A stretch of 11,179 bases of DNA from JANRIG01 sp033765235 (GTDB taxonomy: Bacteria; Bacteroidota; Bacteroidia; Cytophagales; UBA9547), in the NCBI GenBank assembly GCA_033765235.1, contig JANRIG010000028.1, positions 1 to 11,179 on the forward strand, written 5' to 3'. The notes beneath the pieces were generated by a model that did no database searches, was not told the DNA's origin, and was given only the letters and a program-made list of their open reading frames with translations. A program made the translations under genes and the position numbers. Positions 1 through 6,261 of the stretch are shown piece after piece (positions within the stretch are counted from its first letter, which is position 1; the number at the start of each line of letters is the position of its first letter).

Positions 1-525
1 AAATCACAACTGGATGTCTCGCCGGAGGTGTTGCAACCAGATGTCAAATAACGTAATTTTGAAATCGCAGAAGCATAGCTTCAAGATTCATGAACTCCTT
101 ATTAAAATCAATAAGGCTTGTGAATAAAGCAAATCACAACGTTGCGGAGAGATATTAATAATAGCAAAACATGTCAAATAACGTAATTTTGAAATCGCAG
201 AAGCGTAGCTTCAAGATTCATGAACTCCTTATTAAAATCAATAAGGCTTGTGAATAAAGCAAATCACAACTGGATGTCTCGCCGGAGGTGTTGCAACCAG
301 ATGTCAAATAACGTAATTTTGAAATCGCAGAAGCATAGCTTCAAGATTCATGAACTCCTTATTAAAATCAATAAGGCTTGTGAATAAAGCAAATCACAAC
401 TAATGTCCTTATGCTCATTTGATTGTATCGATGTCAAATAACGTAATTTTGAAATCGCAGAAGCGTAGCTTCAAGATTCATGAACTCCTTATTAAAATCA
501 ATAAGGCTTGTGAATAAAGCAAATC
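1..525. CRISPR. CRISPR-like array with 100-nt repeats and 30-nt spacers, partial at left edge
   Basis: Full repeats lie at 41-140, 171-270 and 301-400. A terminal copy at 431-525 loses identity in its last five bases, and the tail of another repeat is at 1-10. The variable 30-nt segments are at 11-40, 141-170, 271-300 and 401-430, so the period is exactly 130. Copies are identical except for one A/G site (75 A, 205 G, 335 A, 465 G). On the minus strand the repeat opens GTTGTGATTTGCTTT, which from memory matches the start of Bacteroidota type II-C CRISPR repeats, whose spacers are also 30 nt. Those repeats are normally about 47 nt, so 100 nt is outside the accepted range. Each repeat contains two hairpins, for example at 97-116 (7-bp stem CCTTATT/AATAAGG) and 70-82 (GAAGC/GCTTC, with the A/G variant in the loop). 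If this is a Cas9 array, crRNAs would be read on the minus strand, spacer followed by GTTGTG. No cas gene or tracrRNA is visible, so a structured non-coding tandem repeat is the main alternative. Confidence 0.55.
261..400. repeat. Exact duplication of 1-140 within the array
   Basis: The 140 nt at 261-400 are identical to 1-140. The identity covers the spacer at 11-40 / 271-300 and the A variant of the repeat hairpin loop. The intervening unit has a different spacer and the G variant. A repeated spacer carrying the same repeat variant indicates duplication of an existing unit by recombination or slippage, not two independent acquisitions. Assembly collapse or expansion is also possible in such a region. 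Confidence 0.85.
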
Positions 526-669
526 TTATCTCGCCATAGGCAGAATCAGTATTGTAAAGCTGCCTTGAACCTCGTGTTTTCGGATAATACATATTTAAGG
601 CTTATTATACTAAAATTGTATTATATTGATATTGGGGTAAACTAACATGTTACCCTTTAAATACTAAAA
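526..669. other. Non-coding flank between repeat array and nrd terminator
   Basis: I see no gene here. The sequence is unrelated to the repeat and AT-rich in its second half. It holds an inverted repeat AGGCAG/CTGCCT (538-543 with 560-565) and another GGGTAA/TTACCC (635-640 with 650-655). If the array is transcribed on the minus strand, this flank is where a leader or promoter would be expected, but I cannot identify a convincing promoter in it. If the array is read the other way, the decayed repeat at 431-525 would be the leader-distal end. Confidence 0.4.
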
Positions 670-700
670 TATCCCCATACAAAATACTTGCATAGGGATA
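670..700 (-). terminator. Rho-independent terminator of nrdBA
   Basis: Read on the minus strand, TATCCCTA (700-693) pairs with TGGGGATA (677-670). This gives an 8-bp stem with one G-U pair, and the stem may extend by three more weak pairs. It is followed directly by TTTTAGTATTT. It sits 27 nt beyond the nrdA stop codon, as expected for the end of the nrdB-nrdA transcript. The U tract is short, so efficiency may be moderate. Confidence 0.6.
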
Positions 701-727
701 ATGGTAAGGGAGTATATTAGCCAATAT

Positions 728-3094
728 TTATGCACTGCACGCTTCGCAGCCCTCAGGATTGTCGAGCGAGCAAGCCATATCTGCCAGTTTATCTTCTTTA
801 CTTACTACAGGAGTTAGGGCAGGCTCGGCTTGTTTTTCTACTGTAAATTTCACAGCTTCTGAGGCAGAGCGGGTGCGTAGGTAATACATGCCTGTTTTAA
901 GGCCTTTTTTCCATGCATAAAAGTGCATAGAGGTGATTTTGGCAAAGTTGGGTTCCTCCATAAATATATTGAGGCTTTGGCTTTGGCATATATATGCACC
1001 ACGGTCTGCTGCCATATCTATGATGACACGCTGCTTTATCTCCCACACAGTTTTGTATATGTCTTTGATATGCTGAGGTATTTCTTGTATGTTTTGCACG
1101 CTTCCATTGGCGGCTAATACTTTGTTTTTGAGTGCGTCGTTCCACAAACCAAGCTTTACAAGGTCTTTGAGCAAGTGCTTGTTTACCACGGCAAATGCAC
1201 CTGAGAGTACTTCGCGTTTGTACACATTGCTGGTGTATGGTTCAAAGCTTTCATTGTTGCCCAATATTTGTGCGGTGCTTGCGGTAGGCATTGGTGCCAG
1301 CAGCAGTGAGTTGCGCACACCGTATTTCTTCACTTCTTTTTTGAGTTCGTCCCAGTTCCAACGGCCTGACTGTGGAGTGATGCCCCACATATCAAATTGG
1401 AATATGCCTTTGCTCACGGGTGAGCCTTTGTAGGTCTCATACGGACCATGCTCTTTGGCCAATTCCATAGATGCAGTCATGGCGCCAAAGTATATAGTTT
1501 CAAATATGTCTGCATTGAGACCTTGTGCCTCGGGGCTGTCATACGGCATGCGCAGCATGATAAAGGCATCGGCCAAGCCTTGTATACCTATACCTATGGG
1601 GCGGTGGCGCACATTGGAGTTGCGAGCCTGCTCTACAGGATAGTAGTTTATATCTATTATCCTATTCAAGTTTTTAGTGACTACTTTGGTGATTTCAAAG
1701 AGTTTATCGTGGTCAAGCTTGCCATTTTCTACAAATTTGGGTATAGCCAATGAGGCTAAGTTGCACACTGCTATTTCGTCTTTAGAGGTGTATTCCATGA
1801 TTTCGGTACACAGGTTAGAGGATTTTATGGTGCCCAAGTTTTTTTGGTTCGACTTGCGATTGGCGTGGTCTTTGTAAAGTATGTATGGGGTGCCTGTTTC
1901 TATTTGTGACTCTACTATTTCAAACCACAGTTCCTGTGCTTTTACTTGTTTGCGAAAGCGACCTTCTTTTTCATATTTTTCATATAATTTTTCAAAATCT
2001 TCGCCATAGCTGTCAGACAGACCCGGTGCCTCATTGGGGCAAAAGAGCGACCATACATCGTTGTTTTCTACTCTTTTCATGAATAGGTCTGATATCCACA
2101 TGGCATAAAACAGGTCGCGGGCACGCATTTCTTCTTTGCCGTGGTTTTTCTTAAGTTGAAGAAACTCAAATATGTCTGCATGCCATGGCTCAAGGTATAT
2201 GGCAAAAGCACCTTTGCGCTTGCCTCCGCCTTGGTCTACATAGCGGGCAGTATCGTTGAACACGCGCAGCATGGGTATGATACCGTTGGAGGTGCCATTG
2301 GTGCCTTTTATATATGCGCCTGTGGCACGTATATTGTGTATGCTGAGCCCTATGCCTCCGGCAGACTGCGATATTTTAGCACATTGTTTGAGGGTGTCAT
2401 ATATGCCATCTATGCTGTCTTCTTGCATGGTGAGCAGGAAGCATGAGGATAGTTGTGGCTTTGGTGTGCCGGCATTGAATAGGGTAGGAGTGGCGTGGGT
2501 AAACCATTTTTCTGACATTAAGTGATAGGTCTCTATGGCTGCTTCTATATTATCGCCGTGTATGCCTACTGCTACGCGCATGAGCATGTGCTGAGGGCGC
2601 TCTACCACACGGTTGTGCAGACGAAGCAAGTATGACCGTTCAAGGGTTTTGAAGCCAAAATAGTCATAGTTGAAGTCTCTTTCATAGATGATGGAAGAGT
2701 CTAAGAGTGAGGCATTTTTGCGAATGACTTCGTATACATCTTTGCTGAGTAGTGCTGCATTTTCGCCAGTTTTAGGGTCTTCGTAGGTGTAGAGCCTCTT
2801 CATGGTGGTGGAAAACGACTTTTCGGTCATCTTGTGCAGATTAGATATGGCTATGCGTGCAGCTAGTATAGCATAGTCGGGGTGTCGTGTGGTGAGTGAA
2901 GCGGCAGTTTCAGCAGCCAAGTTGTCGAGCTCTTGGGTGCTTATGCCATCATATATCTGAGTGATGACTTTGCGAGATACCTCAATAGGGTCTACAAAGT
3001 TCATATCCAGACCATAACATAACCTTTCCACGCGGGCGGTTACTTTATCAAATTTTACGGACTCTTTTCGTCCATCTCTTTTTACCACTATCAT
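728..3094 (-). CDS. nrdA: Ribonucleoside-diphosphate reductase class Ia, large (alpha) subunit
   Basis: This is the catalytic R1 subunit, which reduces ribonucleoside diphosphates to deoxyribonucleotides in the cytoplasm together with NrdB. The ATP-cone (overall activity site) occupies roughly residues 1-90 and opens MIVVKRDGRKESVKFDKV. The ten-stranded barrel follows, with Cys218 in SSCFLL, Asn427-Leu-Cys429-Thr-Glu431 (NLCTEI) and Cys444 in VCNLAS. The radical-transfer pair Tyr737-Tyr738 lies in MYYLRT, and the C-terminal redox pair is Cys783-Glu-Ala-Cys786. With the ATG at 3094 as start (788 aa), these residues, from the ATP-cone side through the tyrosine pair, fall on exactly the numbers used for eukaryotic R1, which has about 790 residues. 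That is why I prefer this start to an in-frame GTG at 3133, which adds 13 residues. The protein belongs to the eukaryote-like R1 group common in Bacteroidota. It lies downstream of nrdB in the same operon and is followed by a terminator. Confidence 0.97.
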   Translation of the reverse strand: MIVVKRDGRKESVKFDKVTARVERLCYGLDMNFVDPIEVSRKVITQIYDGISTQELDNLAAETAASLTTRHPDYAILAARIAISNLHKMTEKSFSTTMKRLYTYEDPKTGENAALLSKDVYEVIRKNASLLDSSIIYERDFNYDYFGFKTLERSYLLRLHNRVVERPQHMLMRVAVGIHGDNIEAAIETYHLMSEKWFTHATPTLFNAGTPKPQLSSCFLLTMQEDSIDGIYDTLKQCAKISQSAGGIGLSIHNIRATGAYIKGTNGTSNGIIPMLRVFNDTARYVDQGGGKRKGAFAIYLEPWHADIFEFLQLKKNHGKEEMRARDLFYAMWISDLFMKRVENNDVWSLFCPNEAPGLSDSYGEDFEKLYEKYEKEGRFRKQVKAQELWFEIVESQIETGTPYILYKDHANRKSNQKNLGTIKSSNLCTEIMEYTSKDEIAVCNLASLAIPKFVENGKLDHDKLFEITKVVTKNLNRIIDINYYPVEQARNSNVRHRPIGIGIQGLADAFIMLRMPYDSPEAQGLNADIFETIYFGAMTASMELAKEHGPYETYKGSPVSKGIFQFDMWGITPQSGRWNWDELKKEVKKYGVRNSLLLAPMPTASTAQILGNNESFEPYTSNVYKREVLSGAFAVVNKHLLKDLVKLGLWNDALKNKVLAANGSVQNIQEIPQHIKDIYKTVWEIKQRVIIDMAADRGAYICQSQSLNIFMEEPNFAKITSMHFYAWKKGLKTGMYYLRTRSASEAVKFTVEKQAEPALTPVVSKEDKLADMACSLDNPEGCEACSA

Positions 3095-3181
3095 GGTTTT
3101 GAGTACATTTAACGAAGTTTGTATGCTATTCACAGCTATAAAGGGGGGGGTTAAATTTTAATTATATTTTATATTATATGG
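3095..3181 (-). other. nrdB-nrdA spacer with an eight-base C tract
   Basis: This 87-nt spacer separates the nrdB stop from the preferred nrdA ATG. It contains a run of eight G on the plus strand (3143-3150), which is eight C in the transcript, just upstream of the alternative GTG start. No terminator is seen here, so nrdA is probably co-transcribed with nrdB. No Shine-Dalgarno sequence precedes the ATG. The C run is unusual in this AT-rich DNA and could vary in length by slippage, but it lies outside the coding region if the ATG start is right. Confidence 0.5.
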
Positions 3182-4159
3182 TTAGAAATCTTCTTGTAGT
3201 GAAAACTTTTGCAGGTCTTTGTCTGCCATTACGCCTGCTTTTTGATACTCCGCTACTCTTTTTTCAAAGAAGTTAGTTTTGTTTTGGAGCGATATGAGTT
3301 CCATGAAGTCAAACGGATTTTGCGAATGGTAATATTTGGCGCAGCCTAGTGCTTGCAGCCAACGGTCGGCTACAAACTCTATGTATTGGCTCATGAGCTT
3401 GGCATTCATACCTATAAGGTCTACAGGCAGTGAGTCTGTCACAAACTCTTGCTCTATGCGCACTGCATCTGTAATTATCTGATATATACGATCTTGTGGC
3501 AATTTGTTTTTGATATAGTTGTTGTACAGCATGCAGGCAAACTCGCAATGCAGCCCTTCATCGCGGCTTATGAGCTCATTTGAGAAACTAAGACCCGGCA
3601 TGAGCCCGCGTTTTTTGAGCCAAAATATGGAGCAAAAACTGCCCGAAAAGAAGATGCCTTCCACGGCAATGAATGCTAATAGACGCTCTACAAAATTAGG
3701 ACTTTTGATCCAAGTGAGTGCCCACTCGCCTTTTTTGCGCACGCAGTCAAGGGTTTGCAGTGCATTAAAGAGTTTGTCTTTTTCTTTGGGGTCTTTTATA
3801 TAAGTGTCTATGAGCAGTGAGTAGGTTTCGGAGTGTATGTTTTCCATCATTATTTGAAAACCATAAAAGCACTTGGCCTCGGGAAACTGCACTTCGTTGT
3901 AAAAATTCATAGCCAAATTTTCATTTACTATGCCATCGCTGGCTGCAAAGAATGCAAGCACGTGTGATACAAAGTGCTTTTCGCCATTGTTGAGCTTTTC
4001 CCAGTCGGCCAGGTCGGGGGAGAGGTCTAGCTCTTCTGCTGTCCAGAAGCTGGCCTCCGCTTTTTTGTATTGCTCCCACACATCTGCATGCTGTATGGGG
4101 AATAGCACAAACCGATTAGGGTTTTCGATAAGTAGGGGCTCTTCTTTGAGGATGGACAT
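3182..4159 (-). CDS. nrdB: Ribonucleoside-diphosphate reductase class Ia, small (beta) subunit
   Basis: This is the radical-bearing R2 subunit (325 aa), a ferritin-like helical protein whose di-iron (or related metal) centre generates the tyrosyl radical passed to NrdA. Visible metal ligands and the radical site in order are Asp75 (ASDG), Glu106 and His109 (MENIHSETY), Tyr113 as the likely radical tyrosine, Glu167 (VEGIFF), and Glu201 and His204 (RDEGLH). The C-terminal peptide FSLQEDF resembles the eukaryotic R2 tail that docks into R1. Length and motifs fit an intact, functional eukaryote-like R2. It is the first gene of the minus-strand operon and is followed by nrdA. Its promoter must lie in the AT-rich region beyond 4160, where I find no clear consensus match on this strand. 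Confidence 0.97.
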   Translation of the reverse strand: MSILKEEPLLIENPNRFVLFPIQHADVWEQYKKAEASFWTAEELDLSPDLADWEKLNNGEKHFVSHVLAFFAASDGIVNENLAMNFYNEVQFPEAKCFYGFQIMMENIHSETYSLLIDTYIKDPKEKDKLFNALQTLDCVRKKGEWALTWIKSPNFVERLLAFIAVEGIFFSGSFCSIFWLKKRGLMPGLSFSNELISRDEGLHCEFACMLYNNYIKNKLPQDRIYQIITDAVRIEQEFVTDSLPVDLIGMNAKLMSQYIEFVADRWLQALGCAKYYHSQNPFDFMELISLQNKTNFFEKRVAEYQKAGVMADKDLQKFSLQEDF

Positions 4160-4276
4160 AGAATACGATTTTTAATTGGGAAGATAAATTGAATATTTGT
4201 ACGTGAATTATAACATAAAATTTTTAAATCTCATATTATAGTTTTCAACACTTAAGAATATTAACTTATTGTTACC

Positions 4277-4303
4277 AATTTGTTATGCAAATATTAACAA
4301 ATT
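4277..4303. repeat. Perfect 9-bp inverted repeat upstream of nrdB
   Basis: AATTTGTTA (4277-4285) and TAACAAATT (4295-4303) are exact reverse complements separated by 9 nt. The site is centred about 130 nt upstream of the nrdB start. It could bind a dimeric regulator or form a weak hairpin. In sequence this AT-rich, some chance palindromes are expected, so function is uncertain. Confidence 0.4.
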
Positions 4304-4353
4304 ATTAATTAAAATAAAAAAAACTTACGCACAATATGAAATGGCATAATAAT

Positions 4354-4370
4354 TGGTATATTATGGTATA
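4354..4370 (+). repeat. Tandem TGGTATA heptamers one helical turn apart
   Basis: TGGTATA occurs at 4354-4360 and 4364-4370, so the two copies sit ten bases apart on the same face of the helix. ATGGTATA recurs at 4511-4518, overlapping the candidate rfbC promoter. This arrangement could be an operator or activator site for rfbC or nrdB, but low sequence complexity may explain it. Confidence 0.25.
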
Positions 4371-4491
4371 AATAGAAGTAAATAAGTGTTTTATATCATT
4401 GATGCAAAGTAATACTTTATAACTGTGAGCATACATTAGCCATTAATTAATTTTTGCACAATACAGTATGGAGGTATATCTTTATAAAATA

Positions 4492-4522
4492 TTTTTTTCT
4501 ATTAACGCACATGGTATATTTT
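4492..4522 (+). promoter_or_regulatory. Candidate Bacteroidota promoter for rfbC
   Basis: TTTT (4492-4495), then 19 nt, then TATATTTT (4515-4522). Each element differs by one base from the TTTG / TAnnTTTG pattern used by the Bacteroidota primary sigma factor. Transcription would begin about 30 nt before the rfbC ATG. The match is imperfect and lies in AT-rich sequence. Confidence 0.3.
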
Positions 4523-4559
4523 TACCTGTAAATATTGTTTCATAAATAGTATTGTTTAC

Positions 4560-5090
4560 ATGAAATTTATACTGACAGAGCTCCCGGGAGCTTATATTAT
4601 AGATGTAGAAAAGCGTGAAGATGAGCGTGGCTTTTTTGCCCGTACGTTTTGCACAGACGAGTTTGCAAGCCATGGTCTTGTGGCAGTATTTAAGCAAGGC
4701 AATATGTCTTTGTCTAACATTAAGTACACACTGCGCGGCATGCACTACCAAACAGATGGTGCAGAGGAGGTGAAAGTGATAAGATGCACACGCGGAGCTA
4801 TATTGGATGTGATCATAGATATAAGACCCGGCTCGCCTACCTATTGCAAGCATATACAGGTGGAGCTTACAGCAGACAACTACAGACAGCTATATGTACC
4901 ACAGGGCTTTGCACACGGGTTTATATCTTTGGTGCCACACTGTGAAGTGTCGTACTTGGTGTCTGAAGTGTACACCCCTGGCAAAGAGCGAGGCATAAGG
5001 TGGAACGATCCTCACTTTGGCATATCATGGCCTACAAATGAGCCTGTACTATCTGCTAAAGATGCCACACACCCCGATTTTGCAATATGA
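4560..5090 (+). CDS. rfbC: dTDP-4-dehydrorhamnose 3,5-epimerase
   Basis: This cytoplasmic cupin enzyme (176 aa) epimerises C3 and C5 of dTDP-4-keto-6-deoxyglucose in dTDP-L-rhamnose synthesis, for surface polysaccharide or O-antigen. Family residues are in place: Arg23 in DERGFFAR, the catalytic base His62 in LRGMHYQ, Lys72 in EVKVIRC, His119 in GFAHGF, Tyr132 in SYLVSE and Asp168 in LSAKD. Length is typical for RmlC/RfbC. The start is the ATG at 4560, with no Shine-Dalgarno. The stop overlaps the next gene by four bases (ATGA), implying translational coupling. The other rhamnose genes (rmlA, rmlB, rmlD) are not in the window, so the epimerase could serve another dTDP-sugar route. That is the main uncertainty. 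Confidence 0.93.
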   Translation: MKFILTELPGAYIIDVEKREDERGFFARTFCTDEFASHGLVAVFKQGNMSLSNIKYTLRGMHYQTDGAEEVKVIRCTRGAILDVIIDIRPGSPTYCKHIQVELTADNYRQLYVPQGFAHGFISLVPHCEVSYLVSEVYTPGKERGIRWNDPHFGISWPTNEPVLSAKDATHPDFAI

Positions 5091-5941
5091 AGGCGATAAA
5101 AGTAGTAGGTGTGCCTGAGCACTTCAACCTGCCTTGGCATATAGCCATAGAAAACGGCATTTTTGCAAGCAAAGATATAGAAGTACAATGGGGAGATGAG
5201 CCTTCGGGCACAGGTGCCATGGGCAAGGCACTGCATGAGGGCGTAGCAGATATGGCTATTTTGCTTACTGAAGGTGCCATAACACAAATAAGCCAAGGAG
5301 GTAATTTTAAAATACTGCAATGGTATGTAAAGTCGCCATTGATATGGGGTATACATACCAAGCATGGCGCAAATATAGAATTGAACACACGTATATTTGA
5401 TAAAAATATAGCCATAAGTCGCAAAGGGTCAGGGTCGCACCTCATACCTATGGTACATGCCCATAGGTTGGGTGTGGAGGTGGATGATTCAAAATTTGTG
5501 GTGGTAAATAACCTTGCTGCTGCGGTCGAGTTTTTGCAGGCGGGCAAAGCTGATATATTTTATTGGGAAAAATATACCACACACCCTTGGGTACAAAATA
5601 GTACATTTGACAGAATTGGAGAATTTCCTACACCATGGCCGTGTTTTGTAATAGCAGTGAATGTAGATTATTATACTAATAATATATTGACAGTACGCAA
5701 GGTGCAAGAGGCTATAAATCTTACCTGCTCTCACATGAAGCAAATACAAGAGATAGACGACCTGATAGCGCACCGGTACCACATGCCTTTGGAGCTGGTG
5801 CATGAATGGCTTGGGGTAGTACAGTGGGCTCATGACACAGATATAGCATGGAATGAAGTGAAAAAATATGCTCAAATATTACAAAATACAGGTATTATAT
5901 CACATTTGCCCAATGATAAAAATTTATTATTTCATGTATAA
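5087..5941 (+). CDS. Solute-binding-protein-like (NMT1/SsuA/PhnD type) cytoplasmic protein
   Basis: This 284-aa protein has the look of a type-2 periplasmic-binding-protein fold of the NMT1/THI5, SsuA and PhnD group. It opens with a beta strand and a first ligand-site region (VPEHFNLPWHIAIENGIF, about residues 9-26). It continues with an EPSGTGAM loop (38-45), SRKGSGSHL (111-119), an AGKADIFYW hinge-like segment (152-160) and TPWPCFVIAV (182-191). No signal peptide or lipobox precedes it, so unlike ABC-transporter binding proteins it should be cytoplasmic. No permease or ATPase lies nearby. I recall conserved Bacteroidota proteins of this kind, but I do not know their ligand or reaction. Some members of this fold are enzymes, as in menaquinone or thiamine precursor synthesis. 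It overlaps rfbC by 4 nt and the next gene by 8 nt. Confidence 0.75.
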   Translation: MKAIKVVGVPEHFNLPWHIAIENGIFASKDIEVQWGDEPSGTGAMGKALHEGVADMAILLTEGAITQISQGGNFKILQWYVKSPLIWGIHTKHGANIELNTRIFDKNIAISRKGSGSHLIPMVHAHRLGVEVDDSKFVVVNNLAAAVEFLQAGKADIFYWEKYTTHPWVQNSTFDRIGEFPTPWPCFVIAVNVDYYTNNILTVRKVQEAINLTCSHMKQIQEIDDLIAHRYHMPLELVHEWLGVVQWAHDTDIAWNEVKKYAQILQNTGIISHLPNDKNLLFHV

Positions 5942-6218
5942 GTTATTGATAATATTTATATTAACATACATGGTGTATGCCTGCATTCCTGTAAAGTGCC
6001 TTGAAGATAAGGTATATCTCTTTGATAGGAGAGGAAGACCCATTCCGGGCAAAAAGAAAAAAGATCCGCCCGCATTTATGATAAAAAGATGTCCTACCAA
6101 GAGCTGCCAGACACGAAAAGTACATTGCCATGGTGCTATGAAATATAGAGGCAGCCCATGGTGGAAAAATCAAAATCCAGAACAGGGACAAGATTTTGAA
6201 ATAAAAGGTGAAAAGTAA
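5934..6218 (+). CDS. Small basic Cys-rich putative lipoprotein, unknown function
   Basis: I do not recognise a family. Starting at the ATG at 5934, the 94-residue product begins with a lysine and a hydrophobic stretch that ends in VYAC, a plausible lipobox with the lipidated Cys17. The mature part is strongly basic. It contains DRRGRPIPGKKKKDPP (31-46), and Cys22, Cys53, Cys58 and Cys65 could form disulfides or bind metal. It ends in a tryptophan/asparagine-rich tail. A longer frame opens at 5868, but that start lies deep inside the preceding gene and would put 22 residues before the signal, so 5934 is preferred. The 8-nt overlap with the upstream gene suggests coupled translation. Likely location is the periplasmic or outer-membrane face. 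Confidence 0.65.
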   Translation: MYKLLIIFILTYMVYACIPVKCLEDKVYLFDRRGRPIPGKKKKDPPAFMIKRCPTKSCQTRKVHCHGAMKYRGSPWWKNQNPEQGQDFEIKGEK

Positions 6219-6236
6219 AATATTATAAAAATATCT

Positions 6237-6244
6237 TAGATTTG
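6237..6244 (+). promoter_or_regulatory. Possible -7 element before the 7TM sensor gene
   Basis: TAGATTTG (6237-6244) matches the Bacteroidota -7 pattern TAnnTTTG exactly, 17 nt before the ATG at 6262. No TTTG lies at the expected -33 distance; the nearest is at 6195-6198. The transcript would have a leader of only about 10 nt. The gene may therefore have its own promoter, or it may be read through from the lipoprotein gene 43 nt upstream. Confidence 0.3.
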
Positions 6245-6261
6245 TGCAAAAAATTTATTGA

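Larger units (their letters stand above)
4160..4559. other. Divergent intergenic region between nrdB and rfbC
   Basis: These 400 nt are very AT-rich and I find no open frame with protein-like character in them. The region must carry the nrdBA promoter (minus strand) and the rfbC promoter (plus strand). It contains a 9-bp perfect inverted repeat (4277-4303), a pair of TGGTATA repeats ten bases apart (4354-4370) with a third copy near rfbC at 4513, and a candidate plus-strand promoter at 4492-4522. I looked for an NrdR-box-like palindrome and found no convincing one. No RNA gene was recognised. Confidence 0.6.

Noticed and set aside
41..127. Each repeat starts with ATG and encodes a 28-codon open frame on the plus strand, with GGAGG upstream in one spacer type
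   Set aside because: A frame this short is not rare by chance, the single polymorphism changes an amino acid (His/Arg), the upstream purine motif is absent from other spacers, and the 130-nt period is not a multiple of three. A tandem micro-ORF array is possible but less likely than a non-coding array.
1..530. Reading the array as a 65-nt period with 35-nt repeats and every second spacer constant
   Set aside because: The two halves of the 100-nt repeat are not similar to each other, so there is no 35-nt sub-repeat.
4283..4291. DnaA box TTATGCAAA upstream of nrdB
   Set aside because: It has mismatches to TTATNCACA, and isolated near-matches are expected in AT-rich DNA. There is no cluster suggesting an origin.
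4160..4559. NrdR box upstream of nrdB
   Set aside because: No palindrome close to the NrdR consensus was found. CACAATACAGTATGG at 4457-4471 is only superficially similar.
5056..5547. 163-codon antisense frame opposite the binding-fold gene, and similar antisense frames inside nrdA and nrdB
   Set aside because: The plus-strand product (or the nrd product) has clear family features, while the opposite frames show no domain-like character.
5868..5933. Longer start for the small lipoprotein gene
   Set aside because: It would overlap the previous gene by 74 nt and place 22 residues ahead of a good lipoprotein signal that begins at 5934.
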